DNA of 7,269 nt from the NCBI GenBank assembly GCA_030532185.1, contig JAUNLO010000007.1, positions 1 through 7,269 on the forward strand, in the 5' to 3' direction. The stretch is from Eubacteriales bacterium (GTDB lineage: Bacteria > Bacillota_A > Clostridia > Saccharofermentanales > DTU023). Below are positions 1-6,239 of the stretch, in pieces. How positions within the stretch are numbered: the stretch's first letter is position 1; every line of letters begins with the position of its first letter. The position numbers were made by a program, and so were the translations under genes. The notes beneath the pieces were generated by a model. It was not told the origin of the DNA. It saw only the letters and a program-made list of their open reading frames with translations, and did not search any database.

Positions 1-874
1 AATCTTCGTCCTCATCGTAGAAGTCTTCGTCTTCATAAGAGGAGGCTTCACCCTCCATTTCACCACCGCCAGCAGACATCGCCGGTGCGGATAATATGGA
101 CAAATCATCAACATTGACGGGAATCTGGTCGGTAATGGCCGTGAGAGCTTGGGAGGCCCTAATTTCCTGTAAGAAATCCAGGACCGCAACCTCCATATCA
201 GCCGCAGCTAAGCTACAAGACTGCACGGTCAAATCCTCATTGAGCTCTCCGACAACAAAATTGCTGCTACTTTCACCTAAATCATCAAATTTACTTAGGA
301 AATTGTCCTTGGCAGCTAAAAAATCCACCTTAGCTTGCTCAATATTTTGGGAAATAGCTTCCGGCAGGGCCATCACACCACCGCCTGCGCTGGGCATGGG
401 GCCAAACATGCTAGCCATATCCATAGCATCGTCGCCACTCATGGAGATGGGCTTATCCAGAATACCCGGCAAATCCACCAAGAGATTTTCACCCAAGATA
501 TTAAGACTGAGGCTGAGAGAATTAGCAGGCTCTTCCTTGTTATAGAGCAAGAAGTTATAGGCCATGGCACCGCTGTTATACAAATCAGCCTGGTATTTAA
601 TCTGGAGTCCCAGGCTGGCTAAAGCCTGGGCTATATCGGCCTCCATGAGCATACCGGGTCCTAGGTCGATGGTTAGGTCGACTTCCTGCCCCATGAGCTC
701 TTGAGACTTTTCCAACCATTCCCCCATATCTTGCTCTTGGAGGAAGTCATTTAGGTAACTGATTAGGGTCCTGCTCTCTTCAGCGCGAGCCACCACCGGT
801 GTAAGGAAGAGGCTTATGGCCAGCAAGAAGGTAAGGCTTAGGGCTAAGAATTTTTTAAGACTTAACTGTTTCAT
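1..874 (-). CDS. Secreted protein of unknown function (C-terminus beyond window)
   Basis: I do not recognise the family. The frame is open from an ATG at 874 to the window edge, giving 291 residues. It starts with a clear Sec signal peptide: basic residues near K2, K7 and K8, a hydrophobic core at about 9-28, and an Ala-Arg-Ala cleavage site after residue 31. There is no lipobox cysteine, so it should be released or held at the wall rather than lipidated. The mature part has no further membrane segment. It contains a Met/Gly-rich stretch (about 145-170), a single cysteine at 220, a Gly/Met patch (about 266-273) and a very acidic run of Asp/Glu with Tyr and Phe (about 280-291), where the window ends. 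The start is supported by an AGAAAG-like ribosome site seven bases upstream. It lies 161 bp downstream of the acyltransferase gene in the same direction, with no convincing terminator between, so co-transcription is possible. Reality of the gene is fairly sure; function is unknown. Confidence 0.8.
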   Translation of the reverse strand, partial: MKQLSLKKFLALSLTFLLAISLFLTPVVARAEESRTLISYLNDFLQEQDMGEWLEKSQELMGQEVDLTIDLGPGMLMEADIAQALASLGLQIKYQADLYNSGAMAYNFLLYNKEEPANSLSLSLNILGENLLVDLPGILDKPISMSGDDAMDMASMFGPMPSAGGGVMALPEAISQNIEQAKVDFLAAKDNFLSKFDDLGESSSNFVVGELNEDLTVQSCSLAAADMEVAVLDFLQEIRASQALTAITDQIPVNVDDLSILSAPAMSAGGGEMEGEASSYEDEDFYDEDED

Positions 875-898
875 AAATATACTTTCTAGCTATTTGCT

Positions 899-937
899 GA
901 CTTGCCTAGCAAGTCTGGTTTTGGCTCTAGACAGAGC
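899..937. other. Two small hairpins in the leader of the secreted-protein gene
   Basis: Positions 899-915 form a perfect inverted repeat (GACTTGC, loop CTA, GCAAGTC). A second, weaker one lies at 924-937 (GCTCT, AGAC, AGAGC). Both sit between the acyltransferase stop and the secreted-protein start, and the stronger is about 25 bases before the ATG. Neither is followed by a clean T-run in the minus direction, so they do not look like terminators. They could be an mRNA leader structure or a protein-binding operator. The inverted repeat is seen; any role is inferred. Confidence 0.4.
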
Positions 938-1035
938 TTGGAGCATTTGTCCGACTGAGCCAGATTAATCCAAGTTGCTTTTGAGATATAAAGCTAGTCT
1001 AATTCTAAAGAATATAGGGGGTTCAGGCAAGCCAA

Positions 1036-3243
1036 TTAGGGGGAATAAAATTGGGTGCTGCTAGTTTCCCAGGTCAACAATTCAGACTCTTCGTAGAGCT
1101 GGATAATCTCCATAAGTTTAGCGGTAAGCAGTTGACAATAAGCCTTCGATCCCAGTTCAGAAGGGTGGATATAGTCCTCCTGGAAAAAGTCCGGCCGGGC
1201 CTTGGCATTGGCGTGCCAATCCACTAAGTAAACCTGGTCATGGCTCTCCACAAAATCATTGATAGCTTGATTACGTTCGGCTTCGGTTATGGCATAGGGT
1301 AGGACAATATTAACTAAGACCAGTGGCTTACCTGCTAAGTCTCGCCAGACTTTGGTCAAACTTTCGCTATCAATCTCCCCATTGCTACCGAGGGCAACAA
1401 CCATTATTTCACCAAGGGGGCCACGGGCCTTAACAGCTTGGTAAATATCCCAAAGTTCCCACATTTGTCGGTTAGATAAGGCATCCAGGTCCAGGCCCGG
1501 CAGGTAGGGGAAGATATAGTAGGAATTAATAACAGAAACTGAATCACCAATCATGGAGATAGATATATCGCGATGCTTATCATAAAAATCCAGATCAATC
1601 AAAAAGTCACCTTTGAGCTCATTAAAGTCCACCATATCCTGGCGCATCATGTCATATTGCCAATCATCTGGGTCTATGGTTTGGGCAGGCGGGATGGTGA
1701 GCTCACCCTTAATCTCCCAGCCACCAGGGCCCCGGGCCCGGCTGGGCTTACTAGTTGGAGCGGGGTTAGACTCGGCTGTACGAGATTCTGTGGGTCTTGT
1801 TCCCGAATGCTGCGACTGCGGGCTGGCTGAGTCGGAGGAAGCGCTGCCCTCCTCCCTAGTCAGGTCGGCTTCTCGCCGGCTTGCGGCCTCCTCTTTCCTA
1901 GCCTGAAGCTTAGCTTCTGCCTCGGCTAAGTCGGCCTCGAGTTTTCTGAACTCTGCTCCCCCCGTCCAAACATAAAGCTGCAGCCAGGGGGTGAAAAGTA
2001 GGACTAAGACTAGGACCATACCAAGCAAGGAGGCATAGGACAAGTTCCGCCAAGGCAGGCGGCCAGCCCGCAGGTAGCCAAGCAGGCGGTAGGCCAATTC
2101 AGACAGGATAAGAGCTAGAACTAGCTGCCCTGCCGCCAAGGCCCAAGCAGGTATGAGATAGCTTGCTAACAAGCGCTCTAAGATAACAAAGACCGGATAG
2201 TGCCAGAGATAAATTTCGTAGGAACGACTGCACACCCATTGGGTCAGCCTATAGGCACCCACCCGCTCCAGAAAATTTTGACCGTCTGCCGTGAGAGCTA
2301 GGAGTCCGACATAGAGCAGAGAATAAGCGGGCAGGCCCCAGCGCACCATATCCCAAAGGCTAAAAGGCAAGAAATAGGAAGCTAAGGCTAAAAGGAAAAA
2401 AAGCAGGACCACTAGATTACGGCTAAAACTTACCGCCTTTTCATAAGTAGTGGCCTCCCCTTTTGGCAATCCTCGAGGAGATATGGGCTGGCCCTGCTTC
2501 CAGTTCTCAGTTCTAGGATAGTTTGGCGCCACTTGCCATTCTTTATAAGGCGGTTGCTGGGCTAGGCGGGCTAAGCCAGGTTCTTGGAGGAGGGCCATTA
2601 GAGCCCCTAAACTGAAGCTGAAAAAACGAGTATCCGTACCGTAATAGACCCTAGTGGGATCCTCCACCCCTTGACTCAAGAGCCAGAGAAAGGCCCCCGA
2701 ACCCAGGCTGAGTAGGACAAATTGAAAAAGCCACAGGTTCCGCTCTTCAGCACGGTAAAAGCGCTCCACAGTTAGACTGAAGATGAGGTAAAACTGAAAC
2801 TCTAGGGAAAGAGCCCAGATGTGTGTGAGGGGCTTGAGATAGGCCTGGCCTTGAAAATAGGAGTCACCCAGAGAAATCTGCCACCAGTTATTAAAACCCA
2901 GGATAGCCGATCGCAGTTGCCCTGCAAAATGGTCTAGGAACATGGGAAAGAGGCCAATCATGGTCAGAGATAGTATAAAGAGCAGGAGGAGTAGGGGAGG
3001 ATACAGCTTGTTAGCTTTTTGTTTGAGAGAAGCCCAAAGCTGAGGCCGAGCCAGGCCGGCAGTCTCCTGCCAAATGACCTTGCGCATACTCAGATAACCT
3101 GCCAGGCAGAAAAAGCCCACTACGCCCAAGTAAGCATGGGGAAAGAGGCGGGGATTCCAATGGTAAAGAAAGACTCCGAGAAATGAGAGGGCCCGGAGGC
3201 TATCAAAAGCATAGCGGTGTGAAGAGTGGCCTGCGCGGACCAT
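1036..3243 (-). CDS. OatA-like membrane O-acyltransferase with extracellular SGNH domain
   Basis: Likely moves acyl (probably acetyl) groups across the membrane onto a cell-surface polymer such as peptidoglycan. Residues 10-425 are an acyltransferase-3 membrane domain with many hydrophobic helices. Family marks visible are R17 and H28 in the first segment, the Ser-Leu-Glu-Phe-Gln-Phe-Tyr stretch near 146-152, and Ser-Tyr-Glu-Ile-Tyr-Leu-Trp-His near 341-348. Residues 430-465 are charged and probably coiled-coil, and 466-508 form a Ser/Pro/Thr-rich linker. The outer domain (about 555-715) is SGNH-type: Gly-Asp-Ser with S568 as nucleophile, Gly-Ser-Asn-Gly at 619-622, and an Asp-x-x-His pair D690/H693, so the triad looks intact. 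At 735 residues it is longer than typical OatA (about 600), owing to the linker and a polar insertion at about 222-275 inside the membrane domain. An AAGGGAGA ribosome site sits seven bases before the ATG. Acyl group and acceptor cannot be told from sequence, so no symbol is given. Confidence 0.9.
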   Translation of the reverse strand: MVRAGHSSHRYAFDSLRALSFLGVFLYHWNPRLFPHAYLGVVGFFCLAGYLSMRKVIWQETAGLARPQLWASLKQKANKLYPPLLLLLFILSLTMIGLFPMFLDHFAGQLRSAILGFNNWWQISLGDSYFQGQAYLKPLTHIWALSLEFQFYLIFSLTVERFYRAEERNLWLFQFVLLSLGSGAFLWLLSQGVEDPTRVYYGTDTRFFSFSLGALMALLQEPGLARLAQQPPYKEWQVAPNYPRTENWKQGQPISPRGLPKGEATTYEKAVSFSRNLVVLLFFLLALASYFLPFSLWDMVRWGLPAYSLLYVGLLALTADGQNFLERVGAYRLTQWVCSRSYEIYLWHYPVFVILERLLASYLIPAWALAAGQLVLALILSELAYRLLGYLRAGRLPWRNLSYASLLGMVLVLVLLFTPWLQLYVWTGGAEFRKLEADLAEAEAKLQARKEEAASRREADLTREEGSASSDSASPQSQHSGTRPTESRTAESNPAPTSKPSRARGPGGWEIKGELTIPPAQTIDPDDWQYDMMRQDMVDFNELKGDFLIDLDFYDKHRDISISMIGDSVSVINSYYIFPYLPGLDLDALSNRQMWELWDIYQAVKARGPLGEIMVVALGSNGEIDSESLTKVWRDLAGKPLVLVNIVLPYAITEAERNQAINDFVESHDQVYLVDWHANAKARPDFFQEDYIHPSELGSKAYCQLLTAKLMEIIQLYEESELLTWETSSTQFYSP

Positions 3244-3257
3244 TGAAAAATCTCCCT

Positions 3258-3291
3258 TATTTATATTCTAAACGTATTTATATTCTAACCG
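3258..3291. repeat. 17-bp tandem direct repeat upstream of the acyltransferase
   Basis: Two adjacent copies, TATTTATATTCTAAACG (3258-3274) and TATTTATATTCTAACCG (3275-3291), differ at one base. They lie 15-48 bp upstream of the acyltransferase ATG, inside its 5' leader or promoter. Read on the minus strand, each copy contains TAGAATATAAATA, which holds -10-like hexamers, but I could not pair either with a convincing -35. They may be a paired regulator site or duplicated promoter elements. Confidence 0.6.
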
Positions 3292-3396
3292 TCCCCTTAT
3301 TCTAGCGGGGAAAGTCACAAGCATATGGATAATATTTTACAAACACTTTAAGTTTTAGCTAAGTTCTGTAACAGGCCCTCGAGCCTTCTAGCAATC

Positions 3397-3405
3397 TGCT
3401 AAGAT
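3397..3405 (+). promoter_or_regulatory. Candidate extended -10 promoter of the Tyr/Gly/Gln-repeat gene
   Basis: TGCTAAGAT matches an extended -10 element (TGn followed by TAAGAT, four of six to TATAAT). It lies about 57 bases before the ATG at 3462, leaving room for a roughly 50-base leader. No good -35 is seen, which extended -10 promoters can tolerate. A rival reading, TTTCAT at 3414-3419 with TAGATA at 3438-3443 and an 18-bp spacer, would start transcription almost on top of the ribosome site and is less likely. Confidence 0.3.
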
Positions 3406-3461
3406 AGGAATGCTTTCATGGGAAGATACCACATTTTTAGATAAATTAGTTGAGGTGACAT

Positions 3462-4196
3462 ATGGAGAGGGCTAGAGAATTTAAAGAAAGAAGGCCGAGG
3501 CAAGAGCAGGGCCAGCCTGCTTATGGACCCGGACCTCATAGAGTCCAGGCAGGTAGACCACGGCAAGGGGCCAGACCGGCAGCTGAGGGCTCGCATCCGC
3601 AGAGACCTCCTGTATCTCCACAAACTGCACAGCGTCCCAAGGCACAAGCAGCTCCCCCCCAAGGTCCTCCTGCACAGCGCCTTACAGGTCAGTCCTCATC
3701 TGCAAAGCGCCCTCCCTTGCAAGGATCACAGGGACAAGGCCCGCCTGCCCCTACCCCCACAAAGGTGTCCGGCCCGGCCTTCCCGTCTCCTAGAAGTGCC
3801 CCGACTAACCCGGCGGTGGCAAATTCCCAACGATATTATTCGGCTCCATATCAGCCTTATCAAAATACTGCCTATGGCCAAGCAAGCCAGGGGCAAGCGC
3901 CTTACTATAAGCAGACAAATTATGGACAAGAGCCAAAGTATGACCAGGCAGGCTATGGGCAAGAGGCCTACTATGGACAGGCCAGCTATGGCCAGGAGGC
4001 TTACTACGGCCAAGATACTTACTATGACCAGACGCCTTATGGGCAAGACAACTACTACCAGCCTCGTAACACCCTGGGTGGCGACCCCTACGAACACCTC
4101 ACCCAAGCTGCCACTTGGACTAAATGGATTGCCCCAATCCTCTCCGGTATAGTTTTTATCGCCTGCCTCGTAATCCTCTTAAAACTCTTAAGCTAA
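3462..4196 (+). CDS. Tail-anchored membrane protein with Arg/Pro-rich and Tyr/Gly/Gln-repeat low-complexity regions
   Basis: No family recognised. The 244-residue protein has three zones. Residues 1-120 are rich in Arg, Pro, Gln and Ala and strongly basic: 14 Arg and 4 Lys against 5 Glu. Residues 124-200 are a Tyr/Gly/Gln low-complexity tract with 20 tyrosines in 77 residues, built on Tyr-Gly-Gln units, including two adjacent 11-residue copies. Residues 222-241 are one hydrophobic helix, followed by only Leu-Leu-Ser. With no signal peptide and a basic N-terminus, the long disordered part should be cytoplasmic and held to the membrane by its tail; this topology is inferred. GAGGTG, four bases before the ATG, supports the start. 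A strong terminator follows 60 bp after the stop, so it is probably a single-gene transcript. It could be a membrane scaffold or condensate former. Tyr/Gln/Gly-rich tails before membrane segments also occur in other Firmicute proteins of unknown role. No zinc ribbon or enzyme domain is visible. Confidence 0.8.
   Translation: MERAREFKERRPRQEQGQPAYGPGPHRVQAGRPRQGARPAAEGSHPQRPPVSPQTAQRPKAQAAPPQGPPAQRLTGQSSSAKRPPLQGSQGQGPPAPTPTKVSGPAFPSPRSAPTNPAVANSQRYYSAPYQPYQNTAYGQASQGQAPYYKQTNYGQEPKYDQAGYGQEAYYGQASYGQEAYYGQDTYYDQTPYGQDNYYQPRNTLGGDPYEHLTQAATWTKWIAPILSGIVFIACLVILLKLLS
3945..4010 (+). repeat. Two tandem 33-bp (11-codon) repeats inside the Tyr/Gly/Gln tract
   Basis: Residues 162-172 (QAGYGQEAYYG) and 173-183 (QASYGQEAYYG) are adjacent copies differing by one residue. 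The DNA differs at seven of 33 positions and six of these changes are silent, so the protein repeat has been kept while the DNA drifted. Looser Tyr-Gly-Gln units continue on both sides (about residues 137-200). Confidence 0.8.
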
Positions 4197-4256
4197 GGGT
4201 TTACCGCAAGTTATTTCTTCTGAATCTCGCTCAGTTAGCGGTTCTGTAAAGCAAGT

Positions 4257-4293
4257 CCGGCGGCTACGAGGGTAGCCGCCGGTTTCTTTGTTT
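4257..4293 (+). terminator. Rho-independent terminator of the Tyr/Gly/Gln-repeat gene
   Basis: An 11-bp perfect GC-rich stem, CCGGCGGCTAC (4257-4267) with GTAGCCGCCGG (4272-4282), closes a four-base loop GAGG. It is followed by TTTCTTTGTTT (4283-4293). The T-run is on the plus strand, so it ends the 3462-4196 transcript. The last two T-run bases overlap the complement of the gpmI stop codon (4292-4294). The stem would also form in gpmI mRNA, but the bases after it on the minus strand are not T-rich, so termination in that direction would be weaker. Confidence 0.9.
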
Positions 4294-5914
4294 ACTTTAG
4301 TCTGATAATTGCCTCTTCCCAACTTGCATGAGGCGGAATATCCAGGAGACAGGCCACGGTCGCGGCAATATTGGCCAAGCCAAAATCTTCTTCCTCCAGC
4401 ATTTCCACATCATCCCGTCCGTAAATTACACAGGGCACAGGCGAAAGCGTATGAGAAGTTTTAGGCCTACAGGGCTCTACGGCAGGGTCATTTTGGCACA
4501 TTTCCTCACAGTTACCATGGTCTGCCACCAACAGTAGAGTATAGCCATACTTATCAACGGCTTCCACCAGTCGTCCTAGGCAGAAATCCAGTGTTTCAAT
4601 GGCAATTAAGGCAGCCTGATAGTTACCCGTGTGCCCAACCATATCTCCATTAGGATAATTAGCCCTAATAAAGTCGTATTGACCTGAGGCCATAGCCTTA
4701 ATCAGGGCTTCCGTTATTTCGTAGGCCTTCATCCAAGGCTTGAGGTCAAAGCTAATAACGTCTGAGGGAATCTCCTCCCAGGTTTCCAGTTCTTCTGAAA
4801 AAGGTTCCAGGCGATTACCATTCCAGAAGTAAGTCATGTGGCCATATTTTTGAGTTTCGGAAACCGCATACTCATTCAAGCCGTGTTTGATTAATTCTTC
4901 CGTCAGGCAATTATGGATTTGCGGTGGATCCACCAGGTAGTTCTGCGGGATATGTAAATCACCATCATATTCCAGCATCCCGGCATAAAAGACTTGGGGG
5001 CGACGACCACGGTTAAAGCCAGCAAAGTCCTCCCCTTCTTCAAAGGCCCGGGATATCTCTAAAGCACGGTCGCCCCGGAAGTTGAAAAAGAGCACCCCGT
5101 CCCCATCTTGGATACCCTGCTGAGGGATTTGAGGATTATTTACCACAAAGGGTCCCAGGTCCTGGTCTGAGATATCGGCTTGTTCGGCCCGATAATGTTC
5201 AATAGCCGCCAGAGCTGAGGGGAATTTAGGACCGTCACCGTGCACATGCACCGCCCAACCTTCTGCTACCATAGGCCAGTTTGCCTCATAGCGGTCCATG
5301 GTAATTTGCATGCGTCCTCCGCCCGAAGCAATATAGGCATAGAAATTGCCATCATTTAGCTCGGCAAAAAAATCTTCCATATCTTTGATATAGAGGTGAG
5401 CACTTTGGGCTTCCACATCTCTTCCGTCCAGAAGGGCGTGCAAGGCCACCTGTCTGACCCCATCTTTTTTCGCTTGAGCCACCAGGGCCTTTAGCTGCTC
5501 TATGTGTGAATGGACATTACCATCGGAAACCAGGCCCAGGAAGTGCAAGACATGCTCTTTACCGGCCTCCACCAGTTTGTGCCAGGTTGCGGTCTGGAAA
5601 ATACGCCCGGAGGCAATAGCCTCATTAACTAGACGAGCTCCTTGGGCATAAATTTGTCCGGAGCCTAGGGCATTATGTCCCACCTCCGAGTTGCCCATAT
5701 CACTGTCCGAGGGCAGACCCACAGCTGTACCATGAGCCTTGAGGGTACGGAAGGGGGCTTCTGCCATCAGCTTACGCAAGTGGGGCAGGTGGCCATGCTT
5801 GACCACATTACCATGGTCACGCTGGCTGATACCCGTACCATCCATCACGACTAAGAGCACAGGTTTTTTTACCTTGTAGTTGTGCTTTTGCTCACTAGTT
5901 AATTTTTTATCCAT
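4292..5914 (-). CDS. gpmI: 2,3-bisphosphoglycerate-independent phosphoglycerate mutase
   Basis: Cytoplasmic glycolysis/gluconeogenesis enzyme interconverting 3- and 2-phosphoglycerate through a phosphoserine intermediate, with two metal ions (usually manganese). It is complete at 540 residues, somewhat longer than the usual 510-515, partly from a polar N-terminal extension of about 15 residues. Family residues seen: D25 (metal), S76 in Asp-Met-Gly-Asn-Ser-Glu-Val-Gly (phospho-serine), H135 in Gly-Asn-Val-His-Ser-His, R165/D166 in Asp-Gly-Arg-Asp, R201 and R208, R280 and R283, K356, D424 and H428 in Asp-Met-Val-Gly-His, D465/H466 in Ala-Asp-His-Gly-Asn, and H488 in Thr-Ser-His-Thr. Every metal and substrate ligand expected from known structures is present, so it should be active. 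AAAGGAG, eight bases before the ATG, supports the start. It converges on the Tyr/Gly/Gln-repeat gene and diverges from the phosphate-binder gene, so it is probably transcribed alone. Confidence 0.98.
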   Translation of the reverse strand: MDKKLTSEQKHNYKVKKPVLLVVMDGTGISQRDHGNVVKHGHLPHLRKLMAEAPFRTLKAHGTAVGLPSDSDMGNSEVGHNALGSGQIYAQGARLVNEAIASGRIFQTATWHKLVEAGKEHVLHFLGLVSDGNVHSHIEQLKALVAQAKKDGVRQVALHALLDGRDVEAQSAHLYIKDMEDFFAELNDGNFYAYIASGGGRMQITMDRYEANWPMVAEGWAVHVHGDGPKFPSALAAIEHYRAEQADISDQDLGPFVVNNPQIPQQGIQDGDGVLFFNFRGDRALEISRAFEEGEDFAGFNRGRRPQVFYAGMLEYDGDLHIPQNYLVDPPQIHNCLTEELIKHGLNEYAVSETQKYGHMTYFWNGNRLEPFSEELETWEEIPSDVISFDLKPWMKAYEITEALIKAMASGQYDFIRANYPNGDMVGHTGNYQAALIAIETLDFCLGRLVEAVDKYGYTLLLVADHGNCEEMCQNDPAVEPCRPKTSHTLSPVPCVIYGRDDVEMLEEEDFGLANIAATVACLLDIPPHASWEEAIIRLK

Positions 5915-6033
5915 ATTACATACTCCTTTTATAGGGTGACAGCTATACCAAGGGGAGGTCAGAGGCTAGGGCCTACCCAAGCAGTCATGTGGGACGAGGA
6001 GGCCGCAACCTAGCTCGGCACCTACTAAACCTT

Positions 6034-6061
6034 ATTTTAGCATTAGTCTGCCCCTAAACAA
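6034..6061 (-). promoter_or_regulatory. Probable sigma-A promoter of gpmI
   Basis: On the minus strand, TTGTTT (6061-6056) and TAAAAT (6039-6034) are separated by 16 bases. The -10 is preceded by TGC, giving an extended -10. This predicts a start near 6027 and a leader of about 110 bases before the gpmI ATG at 5914. The hexamers are good matches; use in the cell is inferred. Confidence 0.5.
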
Positions 6062-6117
6062 GCATCCTAGGGAGTTTCGGGAATCCTCGCCAAGCAGGCG
6101 GTCTTTCAATCTAGGAT

Positions 6118-6154
6118 TTTACATGGATTTCACATAACTTTAAGCACTCATAAT
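6118..6154 (+). promoter_or_regulatory. Putative Pho box and -10 element of the phosphate-binder gene
   Basis: TTTACA (6118-6123) and TTCACA (6129-6134) are spaced exactly 11 bp apart, with a weaker TTAAGC at 6140-6145 in the same phase. In Bacillus, the response regulator PhoP binds TT(A/C/T)ACA direct repeats with about 11-bp spacing, and the first two copies fit. CATAAT at 6149-6154 is a five-of-six match to the -10 consensus, and the -35 position is poor, as expected for an activator-dependent promoter whose activator covers that region. The start would be near 6161. Repeats and spacing are seen; control by PhoP under phosphate limitation is inferred. Confidence 0.45.
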
Positions 6155-6239
6155 ACAGTCCTAACTTTTCCCCGCCATACTGAAAACAACCCGCAGGCTG
6201 AGTAGGTCTGGTGGGAGAATTTTTCGGAGGAAATATTGC

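Larger units (their letters stand above)
5915..6239. other. 325-bp divergent control region between gpmI and the phosphate-binder gene
   Basis: No coding frame is supported here. The gpmI half (5915-6061) holds its ribosome site, a leader of about 110 bases and its promoter. The other half (6118-6239) holds the Pho-box-like repeats, a -10 element, a leader of about 80 bases and the GGAGG ribosome site of the phosphate binder. Between them, 6064-6117 contains a widely spaced inverted repeat (ATCCTAG at 6064-6070, CTAGGAT at 6111-6117) around a small CGCC/GGCG hairpin, of unclear meaning. I see no riboswitch or T-box signature. Confidence 0.6.

Noticed and set aside
96..622. Plus-strand reading frames opposite the secreted-protein gene
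   Set aside because: They lie antisense to a frame open across the whole 874 bp with a signal peptide and ribosome site, and their products show no domain.
1573..1906. Two plus-strand reading frames opposite the acyltransferase
   Set aside because: They are antisense to the low-complexity linker and early SGNH region, where GC-rich codons leave few stops. No ribosome site or domain was seen.
3399..4152. Other-frame and antisense reading frames over the Tyr/Gly/Gln gene, including a 209-residue plus frame and a hydrophobic 126-residue minus frame
   Set aside because: Repetitive codons keep several frames open. The 244-residue frame alone has a good ribosome site, a sensible membrane tail and silent-change bias in its repeats.
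4328..4537. Plus-strand 69-residue reading frame inside gpmI
   Set aside because: It is antisense to the conserved C-terminal active-site region of gpmI and has no supporting signal.
6064..6117. Widely spaced inverted repeat ATCCTAG/CTAGGAT around a small CGCC/GGCG hairpin, considered as a terminator or riboswitch
   Set aside because: The outer arms are only 7 bp with a 40-bp gap and the inner stem only 4 bp. Such pairs arise easily by chance.
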